Assembly: GCA_037962975.1 (NCBI GenBank) | Contig: CM075675.1 | Location: forward strand, 41,772,501-41,836,500 | Length of the DNA: 64,000 nucleotides | Origin: Clitoria ternatea | Lineage: Eukaryota; Streptophyta; Magnoliopsida; Fabales; Fabaceae | Reading direction: 5' to 3' | Part shown: one piece after another, positions 46,372-56,700 of the stretch | Numbering within the stretch: the stretch's first letter is position 1 | Layout of the letters: each line of letters starts with the position of its first letter | Position numbers and translations under genes: made by a program | Notes under the pieces: model-generated | Told to the model about the DNA's origin: nothing | Database searches by the model: none | What the model saw: only the letters and a program-made list of their open reading frames with translations

Positions 46372-47490
46372 ATGTCTTCATCCCGCACCGTTAAAAGAGC
46401 AAGGTCCTCCATGGCTCAGGCCAATAATCCTCTGGACTTCTCAAGGTTCTTTTCCTCCCCAAGAGACCTCTAAAATTTTCTCAAGAACTTTTCTGAGAAA
46501 GAAATAATGACCCCTCACTTCACCATTGCGGAAACCTTCGACAACCATAGCCTCACCTTCACCCAATGCCTTCACCACTACAACCTCTTTCCCTTCCTCA
46601 CCCTCAAGGAAGAAGAATATTACCCTGAACTCATACGGGTATTCTACTGCAACCTCCGACTTGTCAATGGGATGGTTGAATCCAAAGTGAAGAACGCAAC
46701 CATCAAACTCACCAATGCTCAATTTGCAGAAATCTCCCAGCTGCCTCTCAACAATGCTGATTTTGATGAAGGAGAACCGGAAGACGAATGGGGCTTCAAT
46801 GCTCTAACCGCTTGTCAATCATTATGGAAGGCTGCTCGCCCCCGGAGCAACCACAAATTGGTAGGCCACTTAACCATGAACAACCGTCTCCTACATTTCT
46901 TCTTGGTCAAAATGATAGTTCCTCGTGGTGGGAACTATGCCTTGGTGGAAGAGGATGATGTCCTCTTGATGTGGGCAATGCTGAACCACAAGGAGATTAA
47001 CTGGGTTCAGTTGATCAAATTTCATATGCGCCACGCAAAGGACCATCAAAAACTCCCTTATGGTATTCTCCTTACTAAAATTTTTAAATATTGTGGAGTT
47101 GACTTGGCTGGAGAATTATCTAAGAAAGTGCCTCCAAGAGCTTGCATTGGCACCCATCACCTCACCAAAATGGGTCTAGTTTTTATGCATGGAGCATGGT
47201 ACTCACGAATGGAGGGCATTGATGCCAACATTCCCTTCGAAGCTCCTGATGAAGATGAACCCGTTCCTCCTCCTCCTCAAACACAAGCTGCACCTCAAGC
47301 CTCTTCATCCACTCCTGCTGACCCCTTTGCATCACTCTATGCTCATCTTGATCGCCGCTTTGATCGTCTAGAAAACTCCCTTCAAGAGTTCTCCATGACC
47401 GAGCAGCAACATTTTGAAATGATGCAACAACGTTATGAAGAGCTGTCCTATCAAATTGCTGAACTCCATTTCTTTAATCCGGATAATTAG
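46372..47490 (+). pseudogene. Extra (envelope-position) ORF of the copia element, 'putative plant transposon protein' type
   Basis: The ATG at 46372 opens MSSSRTVKRARSSMAQ; codon 34 is a TAA stop (46471-46473), after which the same frame is open to 47490, about 372 codons in all. The middle part has the blocks YYPELIRVFYCNLRLVNG, IKLTNAQFAEISQLPL, LHFFLVKMIVPRGGNYALV and KLPYGILLTKIFKYCGVDL. These resemble the plant family annotated 'putative plant transposon protein' (Transposase_32 in Pfam, from memory). A Pro/Gln-rich linker and a C-terminal coiled-coil-like segment (HLDRRFDRLENSLQEFS) follow. No signal peptide or membrane segment is seen, so it does not look like a classical envelope although it sits in that position. 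The function is unknown. Confidence 0.8.
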
Positions 47491-47999
47491 ATCCTTTTTC
47501 ATGTTTCCGGTTTAAGTTGCTTCTGTTCTTTTTAAATTCTGCAAATTTGCTTCATGTAATTTCCTGCTTTCTGTTTGCAATTCAATAAAAAATTTTCAGT
47601 TTGTGATATATCTCTTTACTTGCATTCATTATTTTTGATGATTCCAAAGGGGGAGAAGTATTATTAACCTGTTCATATCTTGTGAAACTTATCTTGTTAA
47701 AATCTGAGAAGAACTGTTCATATCTTGATAAACATATCTTGTTTAAATCTGAAATAGATTTCCAAAAGATTAAAAGGATTAATAAATTCTTTTTGATAGG
47801 GGGAGATTTATTATTACTAAGAGATAAGAGATTAAGAGATAAGAGATAATGATTAAGAGATATAGATGCTGAATGTGATTAAGAGATAATGCAGCAGATA
47901 TGTTTTTGCAAAAGAGATAAAATTAGAGATAAGTCTTGTGTTTAAAACTAACAACCCTCAAGAGATGAACATAGTTGTCATCATCAAAAAGGGGGAGAA
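47491..47999 (+). other. Copia 3' region with three polypurine tracts
   Basis: GGGGGAGA occurs three times: in CCAAAGGGGGAGAAG (about 47645), GATAGGGGGAGATT (about 47797) and AAAAAGGGGGAGAA, which ends at the LTR border (47999). Clustered PPT copies before the 3' LTR are a known Sirevirus trait. Between them lies AT-rich sequence with repeats of AAGAGATAA. Confidence 0.85.
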
Positions 48000-49388
48000 T
48001 GTGTTTGAATGTGTATACAGGTTAAGGAATTTTGATAATGACAAAAACACTCTTGAAGAAATCTTTGCAAAAACAAAGACATGGAGTCAGATGCTGAGAA
48101 ACAGCGAAGCTAATCGATTAGAGAGACTATGCTAATCGATTAGGAGCATTCTGTTTTGGAAGAAATTGCATTAGGCCACAAGCTAATCGATTACAGCAAT
48201 CAAGATAATCGATTACAAAGCTACTGGAATTAAGATAATCGCCTACACACATGAGTAATCGATTATAACTGTCAAAAATGGGATTAAATGCATCAGGTAT
48301 AATGACTAATCGATTAAGGGAAGTTATGCAATCGATTAGGAGGCTACTGGAATTAAGGTAATCGATTACCATACAGGCTAATCGATTAGGAAGCTGCGAA
48401 ATCAAATTACATGCATCAGGTACAGGTGATAATCGATTACAAGCAAAGATATAATCGATTAGGTGCTCTCTGACTTGAATATAATCGATTACAACGCGAG
48501 GTGTAATCGATTACGATAGTGGGAAAACACTTTTAAGTGGGAAACCAGCTCATATGTCCACCATTTTTCAGAAACCCACTAAGTGCAACGGCTAGGAAGA
48601 AGAAGGGCACACCTCAAGCTCTCAAATGGCTCTATAAATTGAAGAGGAACACAAGCAAAAAAAAAACCAAGAAGCTACAATTCCTTTGCTTATTCTTGTG
48701 CTTTGTAAGCCCTATTTCTTGTATCTTGAATTTCATTTGTATATCCTCTCATCTTGAGAGATTAGAAAGTGAGTGAGCTATCATTTGTCTATCCACTCTA
48801 TTAAGAGAGTTATTCACTTGTAAAACACTTCACAAACACAAAAGATTTTTACTCTAGGTTGAGTGGTCACAAAGGTTGGGGTTCAACCTTTGGGTATTGA
48901 GAGGTTGAGAGATTGGGTGGGTTGCCCTAGTGCTAGTGAGGATTGAGTTCTTGAGTGTGGGACACTAGGAAGCTGCAATTGCTCATAGCTTGTATCTCTA
49001 AACTTCAATAGTGGAAATCCTCTAAGTGGGTTGCTTAGAGGTGAGACGTACACCGGTGTTGGTGGAACTCGTTATATCGGTTTGCAAGCTTCTCTTCCTT
49101 ACTCTTTTACCTTCACATACTGCATATTGGTTGATTGGTGTTGATTGCTTGTGAAGTACATACTTGAACTTGCCTAAACTATTACATTTCAAATACTGCC
49201 CACCAAGTGTTTGTTAAATTTCTTCTGCAACATTTACCATTGTAGTACATTGCATATTATCCTCAAGTTGATTTTACTTGCATATTCTTAGAAACTTGGA
49301 TATAAAAATCAATTTCAAAGGTATTCAAATCAAAAGTTTTAAAACTCAATTCACCCCCCTCTTGAGTATTGAGGCCACTTGAACAACA
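48000..49388 (+). mobile_element. 3' LTR of the copia element
   Basis: 1389 bp, same ends as the 5' LTR. It has fourteen boxes at 48110-48514, thirteen of them exact; the fifth is degenerate (AATCGCCTA). TATA is at 48633. The C-run near the end is six long versus eleven in the 5' LTR. Scattered single-base differences from the 5' copy are few by eye. Confidence 0.95.
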
Positions 49389-49393
49389 GAATT
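49389..49393 (+). repeat. Target-site duplication GAATT, right copy
   Basis: Matches 39486-39490. Confidence 0.95.
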
Positions 49394-50035
49394 TTCTTGC
49401 AGGATGAAGACCCAGTCGTTACTCTTACGATTGAAGTATATTTTCCCCTAGGACGGATGTTTTCAATCACCTATTCTGTGAATTGATGATGTAACTCCTA
49501 GCACGAATAATTCTAATCACCACTCTTGTGATTGTCGACCCAGCCATCATTCCTATGGTTGAAGTATTTTCCTTACAGGTTCCTAAGCACGGAACACTAC
49601 TCTTGTGTTGGACGATGTAACTCTTCCAATAAGACTATTATGTGCTAACACTAATTATCCATTCTACAACAATCGCCATTATAAAGAACGGATAAAATTC
49701 TTTGTCCCTAAAGAGTTAAGGGCAGCACCCTATAATGATAATCCATTCTAAAATTTGTTACTTTAAGATCGATCTAATTGATCATCTCCTGGGTACCTAC
49801 TGTAACCCGATCTTAAGCTATTTTCACAGAACGGTATAATAAATACTACGGAGGTAAAAACATAACAAGTATATCAAGAACGTCAGAAGCTATATCATAG
49901 CAGTTCATTTATTGCAAGCGTTAAAGACAGAGATTGAAGAAAATTCAATTCATTTAGGATAAATTCCATACAAATTGTAATAAAACTAGAGCTGATCCCA
50001 GTACACAGTAGTAAAAGGATCAAAAAAATATAGGA
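49394..50035 (+). other. Continuation of Tat element 2 between the copia insert and the antisense gene
   Basis: It starts with the second copy of the longer repeat block (GGACGGATGTTTTCAATCAC, ATTCTGTGAATTGATGATG, about 49450-49500) and related CCTATTCTGTG/GATGTAACTC words. It then becomes plain AT-rich sequence. No gene. Confidence 0.6.
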
Positions 50036-52717
50036 TTAAAGGACAGGCGTTTGATCCTCTATGGTGATGACCTCCCCTCCTCCATCTTTTTTCTGCTTTT
50101 GGACTCCTTCATCTCCGGGCTTTCCATCCTTTGCGACATTTTCTTCAGTAGCACCTTTAGGGCCCAGAGTAGCAGCTGAAGGCTCCATGCTTTGACCTTC
50201 AGGAAGAGGAGGTAGTTCATAAAGTGATTCAACAGGATCCTCGTGCGTACCATCACTCCTAACCGCAACCAGTTTTCCTCCATGAAACTCGTAGAATGGA
50301 TTGAGCCCATATAAATTGAGTTTCACACCGGGGTTGCACTAAAAGATCTGGCGAACAGCTAGGCTGAAGGATTCAAAGGTGATGTTCTTACAAATTTCAA
50401 TAGCCTTGCCCGCCTTAGCCTTGGAGGCAGCTAGCCTTTTTCGTAGCTTGGCATTCTCCTCCTCCAGGGACCCAGTTGTTGTACTCCCCTGCTTTAACTC
50501 CTCAATTTGTGCCAGCAGCTCCTTTTCCCTAGCCTCCCACTCCCCAACACTCTTTTTTTTGTTAGCCTCTGCTGCTGCAAGATCTTTACTCAGCTTGTCA
50601 GACTTCTTCTTCTGAAGCTGGAGCTCCTCTTGCAGAAGGGGAATAGACTTGTTTTGTTGTTGGAGTTCAAAAACCTATCGCTCCAAGGACTTGTTCGTCA
50701 TATGAAGATGACTTATTTTAGCAACTTGCTTCTTCTCCAACTCTTTTGTTTTCTTCAGCTCTGTCTCAATTCCCTTTACAGCTTCCGTTTGTTTAGCCAC
50801 CCAGGCCTCCCTCACCGCGATGTCAGCTTCAAGTTTTTCAACTTGTTCCATGTAATCCTCTGTATCGCCCAGGGAATGCAGCAGGCCTGAGAGCTCGTCT
50901 AGCTGCCAGCGGCTGGCCTTGCAAGCCTCTTTCACTTTAGCAGCCTCGAGAGAAGAACAGAGGCAGTATCTCGGCTTGGGGAGTATTGTTGGCATGGAAT
51001 CTTGATACCAGAGGAAGGGGGTGAGGAAAGACTCCTTCGGCGGAGAGTGGACGATGGGAATTTCACTATTTGACCTCATCCTCGAGTCAGTGTTGGAAGG
51101 GAGGACAGGAGGAGATTCAATCGGCTTCTTCCCCATATCTTTATTTTTTATGTCGGACTCCTCTAGAGTAGTCCGCCTCTTCTTAGAGTACTCATCACTG
51201 GAATGCTTTTTCTTATCTGCGGCCTTAACCAACACTCTCCTCCTTTTCTTCTCGGGGACAGGTTGCTCTTGCTGCTGAGCTTCTTCTTCACCACCCTCCT
51301 CCTCGTTCACAGGTACATCGTCCCCCACATCGGAAGTCAGTGGGATTATTATGACTTTAGCCTTGAAGGAATTCCTCTTGGCCTGAATATTATTTTCATC
51401 AGAGAAACAATCATCATCCGCCAGTATAGACTTCAATGAAAGCATCTCGGTGGAGATTTCTTCGATTTGTTCTGCAAAAAAGGAAAGCAACATAAGTACC
51501 AAGGTCAGAGCAAGATATATCGAGGAACAATTATAAAGTAAAGAGATCCGATATTTACTAAGGTATTTATCCCTGACAGCGGCACTCCCGAGGAGATACT
51601 TACAAGAGAATCCCTTAAGGGTAGCTGAGCAAGACCTCATTGCGCTTCACACCTCCACGGAGTGTGGAGAAAGTTCGGCCTCCTCAGTGTAATAAGCACA
51701 GCTTATAAGCAAAAAATGTTCGTGTGTCCAGCTTGTTGGGAACTTCGAAATCCCTTCCTTATTAAGCCAAAAGACTGGCTTGTTTGGTTGCACCTGAATC
51801 CGCGTGTAATATTACTTGAAAGAACGTCCATCAATCTTTGCGGATTCGATGAAGGATTTGAAATTAATTATCCTTGAGTCACACCAGAGTGTGATAAACC
51901 CAAGGCCGCCTTTCTTATTAGCACGACGGACCACTTGGCAGTAGTAGAAGAGTTTTGCCATAGTGGGTTTGAAGTTGAAGTGCTCTCCAAGGACCTCTAG
52001 AGAACAGATTAGGCCCCATCCGTTTGGATGCAACTGCGTAGGGGCACACTCTAAGAAACGTAGAACGGCCATCTGGAATTCTGTCAGGGGAAAGCGCACC
52101 CCCAGGTTCTAAAAGACAAAGTCGTACATATATACCGACCTTTCATCAGGGACCCGATGGTAAACGCTCTCCATTGGCCGAGATGCGAGAACGAGGAAGC
52201 GACCCTTGTACTTTCCTTTAAAATGAACTTGGAAGCGCGGATTGACCGGACCCCCATCTTCTTTAGCGTGTCGTGAGGCAATCTCCTTGAATTCTTCTTC
52301 AACCCAACAATATGGGTGCGTCTGATTTAGTCACTCCCAGTTGAGCCGGTGTGCAATAACATTAACACACCCTTCAGCAATTCGAAGGATCAATGTCTTT
52401 CCTGATCCAGGAATCTCCATCTCGTCCTGAGCATGTTGAAAAGCTTCAACGCTATGATAAAAGGCAACATCGTCAGAGAGGTACCTATCCGTACTCGATT
52501 CACTATCAGAATAACTGCTAGCCCTCCAGTTGGAGGAATCCTCAGGGCAACACCTAACCATTGGCCGCCGAGAGAAGGAAGTTTCGACCCTCTCCGAGCG
52601 ATGAAACCCAGCCACTGGGAGACCCACAGGGATCCTCCCACCATGGTGGCCTGAGAGGGTACGAGTACTTTGTCTCCCCCTATTCGAGGAACCAGCGCGG
52701 ATCTGTCTAGGGCTCAT
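50036..52717 (-). pseudogene. Antisense accessory gene of Tat element 2 (gypsy-type transposon domain plus coiled coil)
   Basis: The minus-strand start ATG at 52715-52717 gives MSPRQIRAGSSNRGR, a Ser/Arg-rich N-terminus with an acidic Ser patch (SYSDSESSTDRY). Around 51990-52100 comes the family signature VRFPLTEFQMAVLRFLE with APTQLHPNGWGLI, the 'putative gypsy type transposon' motif also present in element 1. After an 87-base intron the C-terminal half (51471 down) has a Lys/Glu linker with basic stretches (KKRRRVLVKAADKKK), a long coiled coil (VEKLEADIAVREAWVAK, LKKTKELEKKQ) and a Gly/Glu-rich tail ending VITIEDQTPVL at 50039. Breaks: stops near 52331, 52112, 51812 and 50675 and at least one frameshift. 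Convergent with pol; role unknown. Confidence 0.78.
51472..51558 (-). other. Short intron in the antisense gene of element 2
   Basis: On the minus strand it begins CTTA|GTAAATATC and ends TTTTTTGCAG|AAC. Joining leaves one base upstream plus two downstream, restoring one frame across the junction. It sits at the same place as the 80-base intron of element 1, between the globular domain and the Lys-rich linker, but shares little sequence with it. A second possible donor (TCTT|GTAAGT, about 51606) would create a stop. Confidence 0.65.
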
Positions 52718-52906
52718 GGTTGTGGTTTAAAGAAACTTAAAGAAACACAAGTTAAGGAGGAAGGAGAAGTGAGGTTACCTAAGGAGGAGTTAAGGTTGGA
52801 AGAAGATAAGAACTTCGCAAAAATAGCAGCGACGGTTTCTTTGAAATTTCTGCAGAGTTTTACTAAGCTTGAAGGCAAATGTGATTTCTGAAATTTTCTA
52901 AGTCCC

Positions 52907-52915
52907 CTTTTTATA
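52907..52915 (-). promoter_or_regulatory. TATA box of the antisense gene (element 2)
   Basis: TATAAAAAG on the minus strand, about 190 bases before the start ATG. Element 1 has TATAAAAG in front of its antisense gene. Confidence 0.6.
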
Positions 52916-53422
52916 GGTGACGAAGGGATTCAAGAATCGGCCAAAGATTACGTCATATACCTCAAAACATGACCCGTCAAGTTAAAACGACTACGTCATT
53001 TCATACCCAAAGGCGCGAAATAGTGACGCTTCATGAAAAGTTTTGTCGAAATTGGCCCAAAATTCAAATTTCAGGCCCAAAATAGCCCCAGTGACGGTTA
53101 CCAAATCTTAGGCAATAATGACTTGCTCACATGTTAAAAGCATTTATTGCCTCATCATTCAAAGCGTTTACACATGCCAACAGTCACAAGAGTTACGAAT
53201 TCCAAAAACTTTTGGGATTCCCCACACTACGAATCTTTGTCCAAATCTGTTGTGAGAACATTGCGAGAATGATGCCTTCACTCATAGAACGGCCCAACTG
53301 GCGGTATGTCCACACAGAACTTGCACGCGTCTTGGTAAAGTATTTTTTTCATGTTACATCGGCATCTAGACCTCTTGCAGGCAGCATAGCTTACATGAGC
53401 AACTTCATAGTCCCTCACACAA
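52916..53422. other. Region between antisense promoter and 3' LTR of Tat element 2
   Basis: No gene on either strand. It contains several CGTCA/TGACG words (about 52950-53095), which could be bZIP-type sites for the antisense promoter, but this is only an inference. A 98-residue plus frame at 53131-53427 and its minus counterpart have no family features. Confidence 0.4.
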
Positions 53423-53435
53423 GCTAGGGGATAGA
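53423..53435 (+). other. Polypurine tract of Tat element 2
   Basis: AGCTAGGGGATAGA, directly before the 3' LTR, has the position and purine bias of a PPT, though it is interrupted by pyrimidines. Confidence 0.55.
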
Positions 53436-54185
53436 TGATCCGGTCTAGATACCAGTATCCAGACTTGGACCTATACATAACGTCATTTGACCGTTCCTTC
53501 ACGTGTCACCGGTGTGGTAGGTATACATCCGGACTCTAAATACGTATTAGGCGTTCTCCCTATACTAGTCTGTCCAAGATAACACCATGCACACCGGATA
53601 TATCCACGCCACTTGACAAAAGATAATGTGTATCGCTACAGAGACAACGACAAGGATTCCATTTTCTATACTACGAGACTAAAACATGCTCCTGGAAATG
53701 GGTATCTTGTCCCCTAATCTAGCCCCATAATTCTTTATACTTAATTATAAAATTACTACTTGCCTTAATCATGTAGGTGAGTGCAATATTAAATAACCAT
53801 TTATCCACGTAGTGGAGGTTGGTGGTTATATCACTATCGATTCCTCGTAAAATGAGCCAATCGGGTATTTAAAAACTTTCTCAAGTATTCTCTGGGGGGC
53901 TCTCGGATTCATTCTGTCTAAAATCACTCTATGCTATTCTTTTTCTCTGGAATACAATCACTGACTTGAGCGTCGGAGAATCTTCACAGGTGGCACCACC
54001 TTTCGCCCACATCAACACGTGAGGTCAGTGTATAGGATCTTCAGGACGTCAAGACCGGCCTTCTCTCACTGAGATACCGGATATACAGACCGGATACTTA
54101 CAGTACCGGTATCCAATCTTAGTCATCTGTTAACTCTTGTGGCTGGTCCTACACCCGATCATAGACCACGGTCCAAACCAGTTCA
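53436..54185 (+). mobile_element. 3' LTR of Tat element 2
   Basis: 750 bp, TGATCCGGTC...CAGTTCA, aligning over its whole length with 32520-33268. Most differences are C/T or G/A exchanges. The following pentamer AATCT differs by one base from AATGT on the left. Confidence 0.93.
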
Positions 54186-54202
54186 AATCTCAAATAGTAA
54201 GT

Positions 54203-54204
54203 TT

Positions 54205-54244
<40 letters not shown>
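54203..54244. repeat. (AT)n microsatellite
   Basis: About twenty AT units a few bases beyond the Tat 3' LTR. Confidence 0.92.
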
Positions 54245-54249
<5 letters not shown>

Positions 54250-54280
54250 AAGTCTGGTTTGTAAAGAATTTTAAAATCAT

Positions 54281-55661
54281 TGGTTATTGTTTAACAGACC
54301 CCAAAATTCATTAATAACACACATCAAGACATTTAATTAAATAAAGTCTACCTTGAGCCATGCAAATTATTTCAAAACAAGTCTGCCTGAGATTAAAAAT
54401 AGTTTGTGTACAAGTTCGTCCCAAGAAAAGTATGATTCTAGAACAAACGCTCAAGTAGAGTCTAACTCAAGTAAGCCCGTCCAGACTTTTGGACTACTGA
54501 GTTATACGCATTCATTCTCAGAACTTAGCACACGTACTTGCTTCATCAAATTAGACCCTAGACTTTTGAAGCAACAAGAACATTACTCTAAAGCTTGCAT
54601 CAAACAAAAATCAAGGATAATTTTGAAGATGCTTTGAACTGAATTCTTATTAAGAGAAACTACTCTTATCATCAAAAGAGGAAAGAAGACAAATCAGTGT
54701 AAGAATCAACATTTGCGTGGATAGAAGATCAGGGAAGCTACTCTGCGTAAATCAGAAAAGCTGATGAAGTTCAGTACTTGCGTCAGAAAACAATCAGAAG
54801 GTCAATCATGCCATTTTTGCATGAGTTCATAATAGAAGAAAGGATATAAAAGGACTTTCATTATGCTTCACTCGAGGAACATCATTTCAGTGTAAATTCT
54901 GAAGAACCTCGTATTAGACCTTTATCCTATTTTCAGCTTTAAGGTCAACAAGCTTCAACAGCTATGTCTCTTCAACGGATTAACAACGATCACCTTCCTT
55001 AGCCTATAAATATGAAGAAAATCCAGACTTTGAAGAAGTTCACAACTTTGAAAAATCAGAAACTCGAAAGCTTCAATTTGCTCTTGCAATTTGCTTAAGC
55101 TTTCTTCTCCAAAGCAAATACTCTCTTTGTATCTCTGCTTCTTGCAGACGTAATCTTAGTCTTTTATACGTAGTGTATCTTTTCTTCAGTTTGTATCATC
55201 TTGTACACTAAGTTCTTTGTAACACAAACACTCTCTCAAATTTCTATCTATGTTAAGTTTGGTGTGTTGTCAGTCTTAGTTTATGTGGTAAACACTATTT
55301 GGCTTGACGAGACTTCAAAAATAATACTTGGGTATTGAGCCAGGAATGACCTATTGAAAGAATACTTAGGATTAAGTCAGAAGTGACTAGAGTCAACAAT
55401 ACTTGTGGAACGAGTGGTGCTTTAATTGTAAAAAGACGTTTTTACAATAGTGAAAATCCTTCAGGTCTGAAGGTATTGGACATAACTTCTGCATCAGAAG
55501 TGAACTGGTATAAGTCTATTGCGTGCTATCTTTTTTCCCTTTACCTCTTAAAGTTTGGTTCATAAGTCTGTTGCATCTCGTTAGAAAAAGGTTTACGTTC
55601 TGCATGAAAAGTATCTCAAACTTATTCAACCCCTCCTTTTAAGTTTGACTTTGAACCATCA
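54281..55661 (+). mobile_element. Probable solo LTR, copia-like
   Basis: A TATA box (CCTATAAATATGAAG, about 55002) is followed by a long leader. The end of the block, TATTCAACCCCTCC...TTTGAACCATCA, resembles the C-rich end of Sirevirus LTRs. A TGGTT...AACCA pairing suggests borders near 54281 and 55658, but no exact duplication was found. No coding region is present. It also matches the style of the LTR at 39491 (TATA, leader, C-run) without sequence identity. Confidence 0.5.
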
Positions 55662-56373
55662 ATATGTGTGTGTCAGTGTGTGTGTTGATATATAAGGCTT
55701 ATGGTACAACCCTTCAGTTGGCCTAAGATGGAAACATATATATGCACATCTAGTTGATCTCATCTTTTAGTAATTGTGATAATTATACTTATTTGATTGT
55801 TAGTGGATAGGTAACTGACATCTCATTGGAGATTTAGATTTTGTCTTGCAATGATATTATGTTGAGGATTTAGTCCTCCATATGTCCAGGGATTATTTTA
55901 GATTGATATGAATGTGAATTGAAGTATGATTGAGTTATGTGGTGACGCCCCAAGGTCGATATTCCTTGATTCCTGACTCATATCGTCATATACGGGAAAA
56001 GAATGATACTTTGCCCATTGTTAGGAACGTGTAGTCTAGTAGGTCTATTCTTAAGCCCGCTAGAGTTGGTAGTTATGTCTTTCGCTATGTGTTGTTAAGC
56101 CATGTGTTACTTAGGTTCTTACAGTTAGTGCGAGACAAAAAAATTCCTAATTTTTAAAAATTCTGAAGATTAATTTTGAAAATTTAGGCATCATGGCATT
56201 CAACTTTTGCCAGCGTGGTTTTAATTGTCCTAGTACTTTCGGCTCAATGTGTCTCAATGCTTGTTATAATTATCAATAATCCTTTCCAAAAGCTATGATT
56301 GAATGAGATTTCTATCTTCTTCATTTTTTTCATCTTGATCTTTTCATTCTTTTCGGTTCCGCCCTCTTCCAAT
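55662..56373. other. Non-coding, possible gypsy LTR debris
   Basis: The stretch about 55930-56130 (GGTGACGCCCCAAGG, CCCGCTAGAGTTGGTAG, GTTAAGCCATGTG, GTTCTTACAGTTAGTGCGAG) looks like the end of a chromovirus-type LTR. No second copy or coding part is present. Confidence 0.35.
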
Positions 56374-56637
56374 TCATGAAGTGGAATATTTTACTAGTCT
56401 TCTTCCTAAACTCAAAGTCCTAAACATTAGAACTTGACACTTAGATCCCTTATAGCTCCTGTTTGTGGAATGGCCACCACTACCATCCATTGAAGCTCCA
56501 TGAAACATGGCAAAATTTGAAATTTGGTAGGGATTTTGAAGGGGTGGCTGATTACTAAGAGATTGCAAATACTGATTGCTAACATTTTGCGAATTTTGTA
56601 AAAAAATTAGAATCACATTCCGTTGATTGGAATCCAT
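56374..56637 (-). pseudogene. Possible N-terminal fragment of a Harbinger-associated MYB-like protein
   Basis: The minus-strand ATG (56635-56637) opens MDSNQRNVILIFLQNSQNV, continuing QYLQSLSNQPPLQNPYQ and SNFAMFHGAS. This Asn/Gln/Pro-rich start resembles the N-terminus of the proteins that accompany PIF/Harbinger transposases in legumes. The similarity soon ends and no DNA-binding helix is visible. It may equally be a chance frame. Confidence 0.35.
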
Positions 56638-56700
56638 AACAACAATTACATTTTGAAAAGGATTTGATATGATATATTTTAAAAAAAAATTGAATTTCAA

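Larger units (their letters stand above)
39491..49388 (+). mobile_element. Sirevirus-type Ty1/copia retrotransposon nested in Tat element 2
   Basis: A 9898-bp element bounded by GAATT duplications, with LTRs of 1396 and 1389 bp (TGTGTTTG...AACAACA). The PBS TGGTATCAGAGC matches initiator tRNA-Met. Then come gag, protease/integrase, RT/RNase H, an extra ORF and several polypurine tracts. A C-run near the LTR end, arrays of a symmetric repeated box upstream of the promoter and again before the extra ORF, and multiple PPTs are the non-coding hallmarks described for Sireviruses. Pol order (integrase before RT) confirms copia. All genes carry a few breaks, so the copy is not autonomous, but it is younger than its host element. 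Confidence 0.95.
32520..54185 (+). mobile_element. Tat-lineage Ty3/gypsy retrotransposon with both LTRs (element 2)
   Basis: LTRs at 32520-33268 and 53436-54185 both start TGATCCGGTCTAGATAC and end with TTCA. The flanking pentamers are AATGT and AATCT, one mismatch apart. Order inside: PBS, gag, protease, reverse transcriptase with RNase H, a second RNase H, integrase, tandem repeats (split by a copia insertion), an antisense gene, PPT. The extra archaeal-type RNase H and the antisense gene place it in the Tat lineage. Without the 9.9-kb copia insert it is about 11.8 kb. Thirteen differences in the first roughly 185 LTR bases, and stops in every gene, mark it as old and inactive. Confidence 0.92.

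Noticed and set aside
50379..51439. Plus-strand Ser/Leu-rich frames
   Set aside because: Reverse-complement reading of the coiled coil of the antisense gene in element 2.
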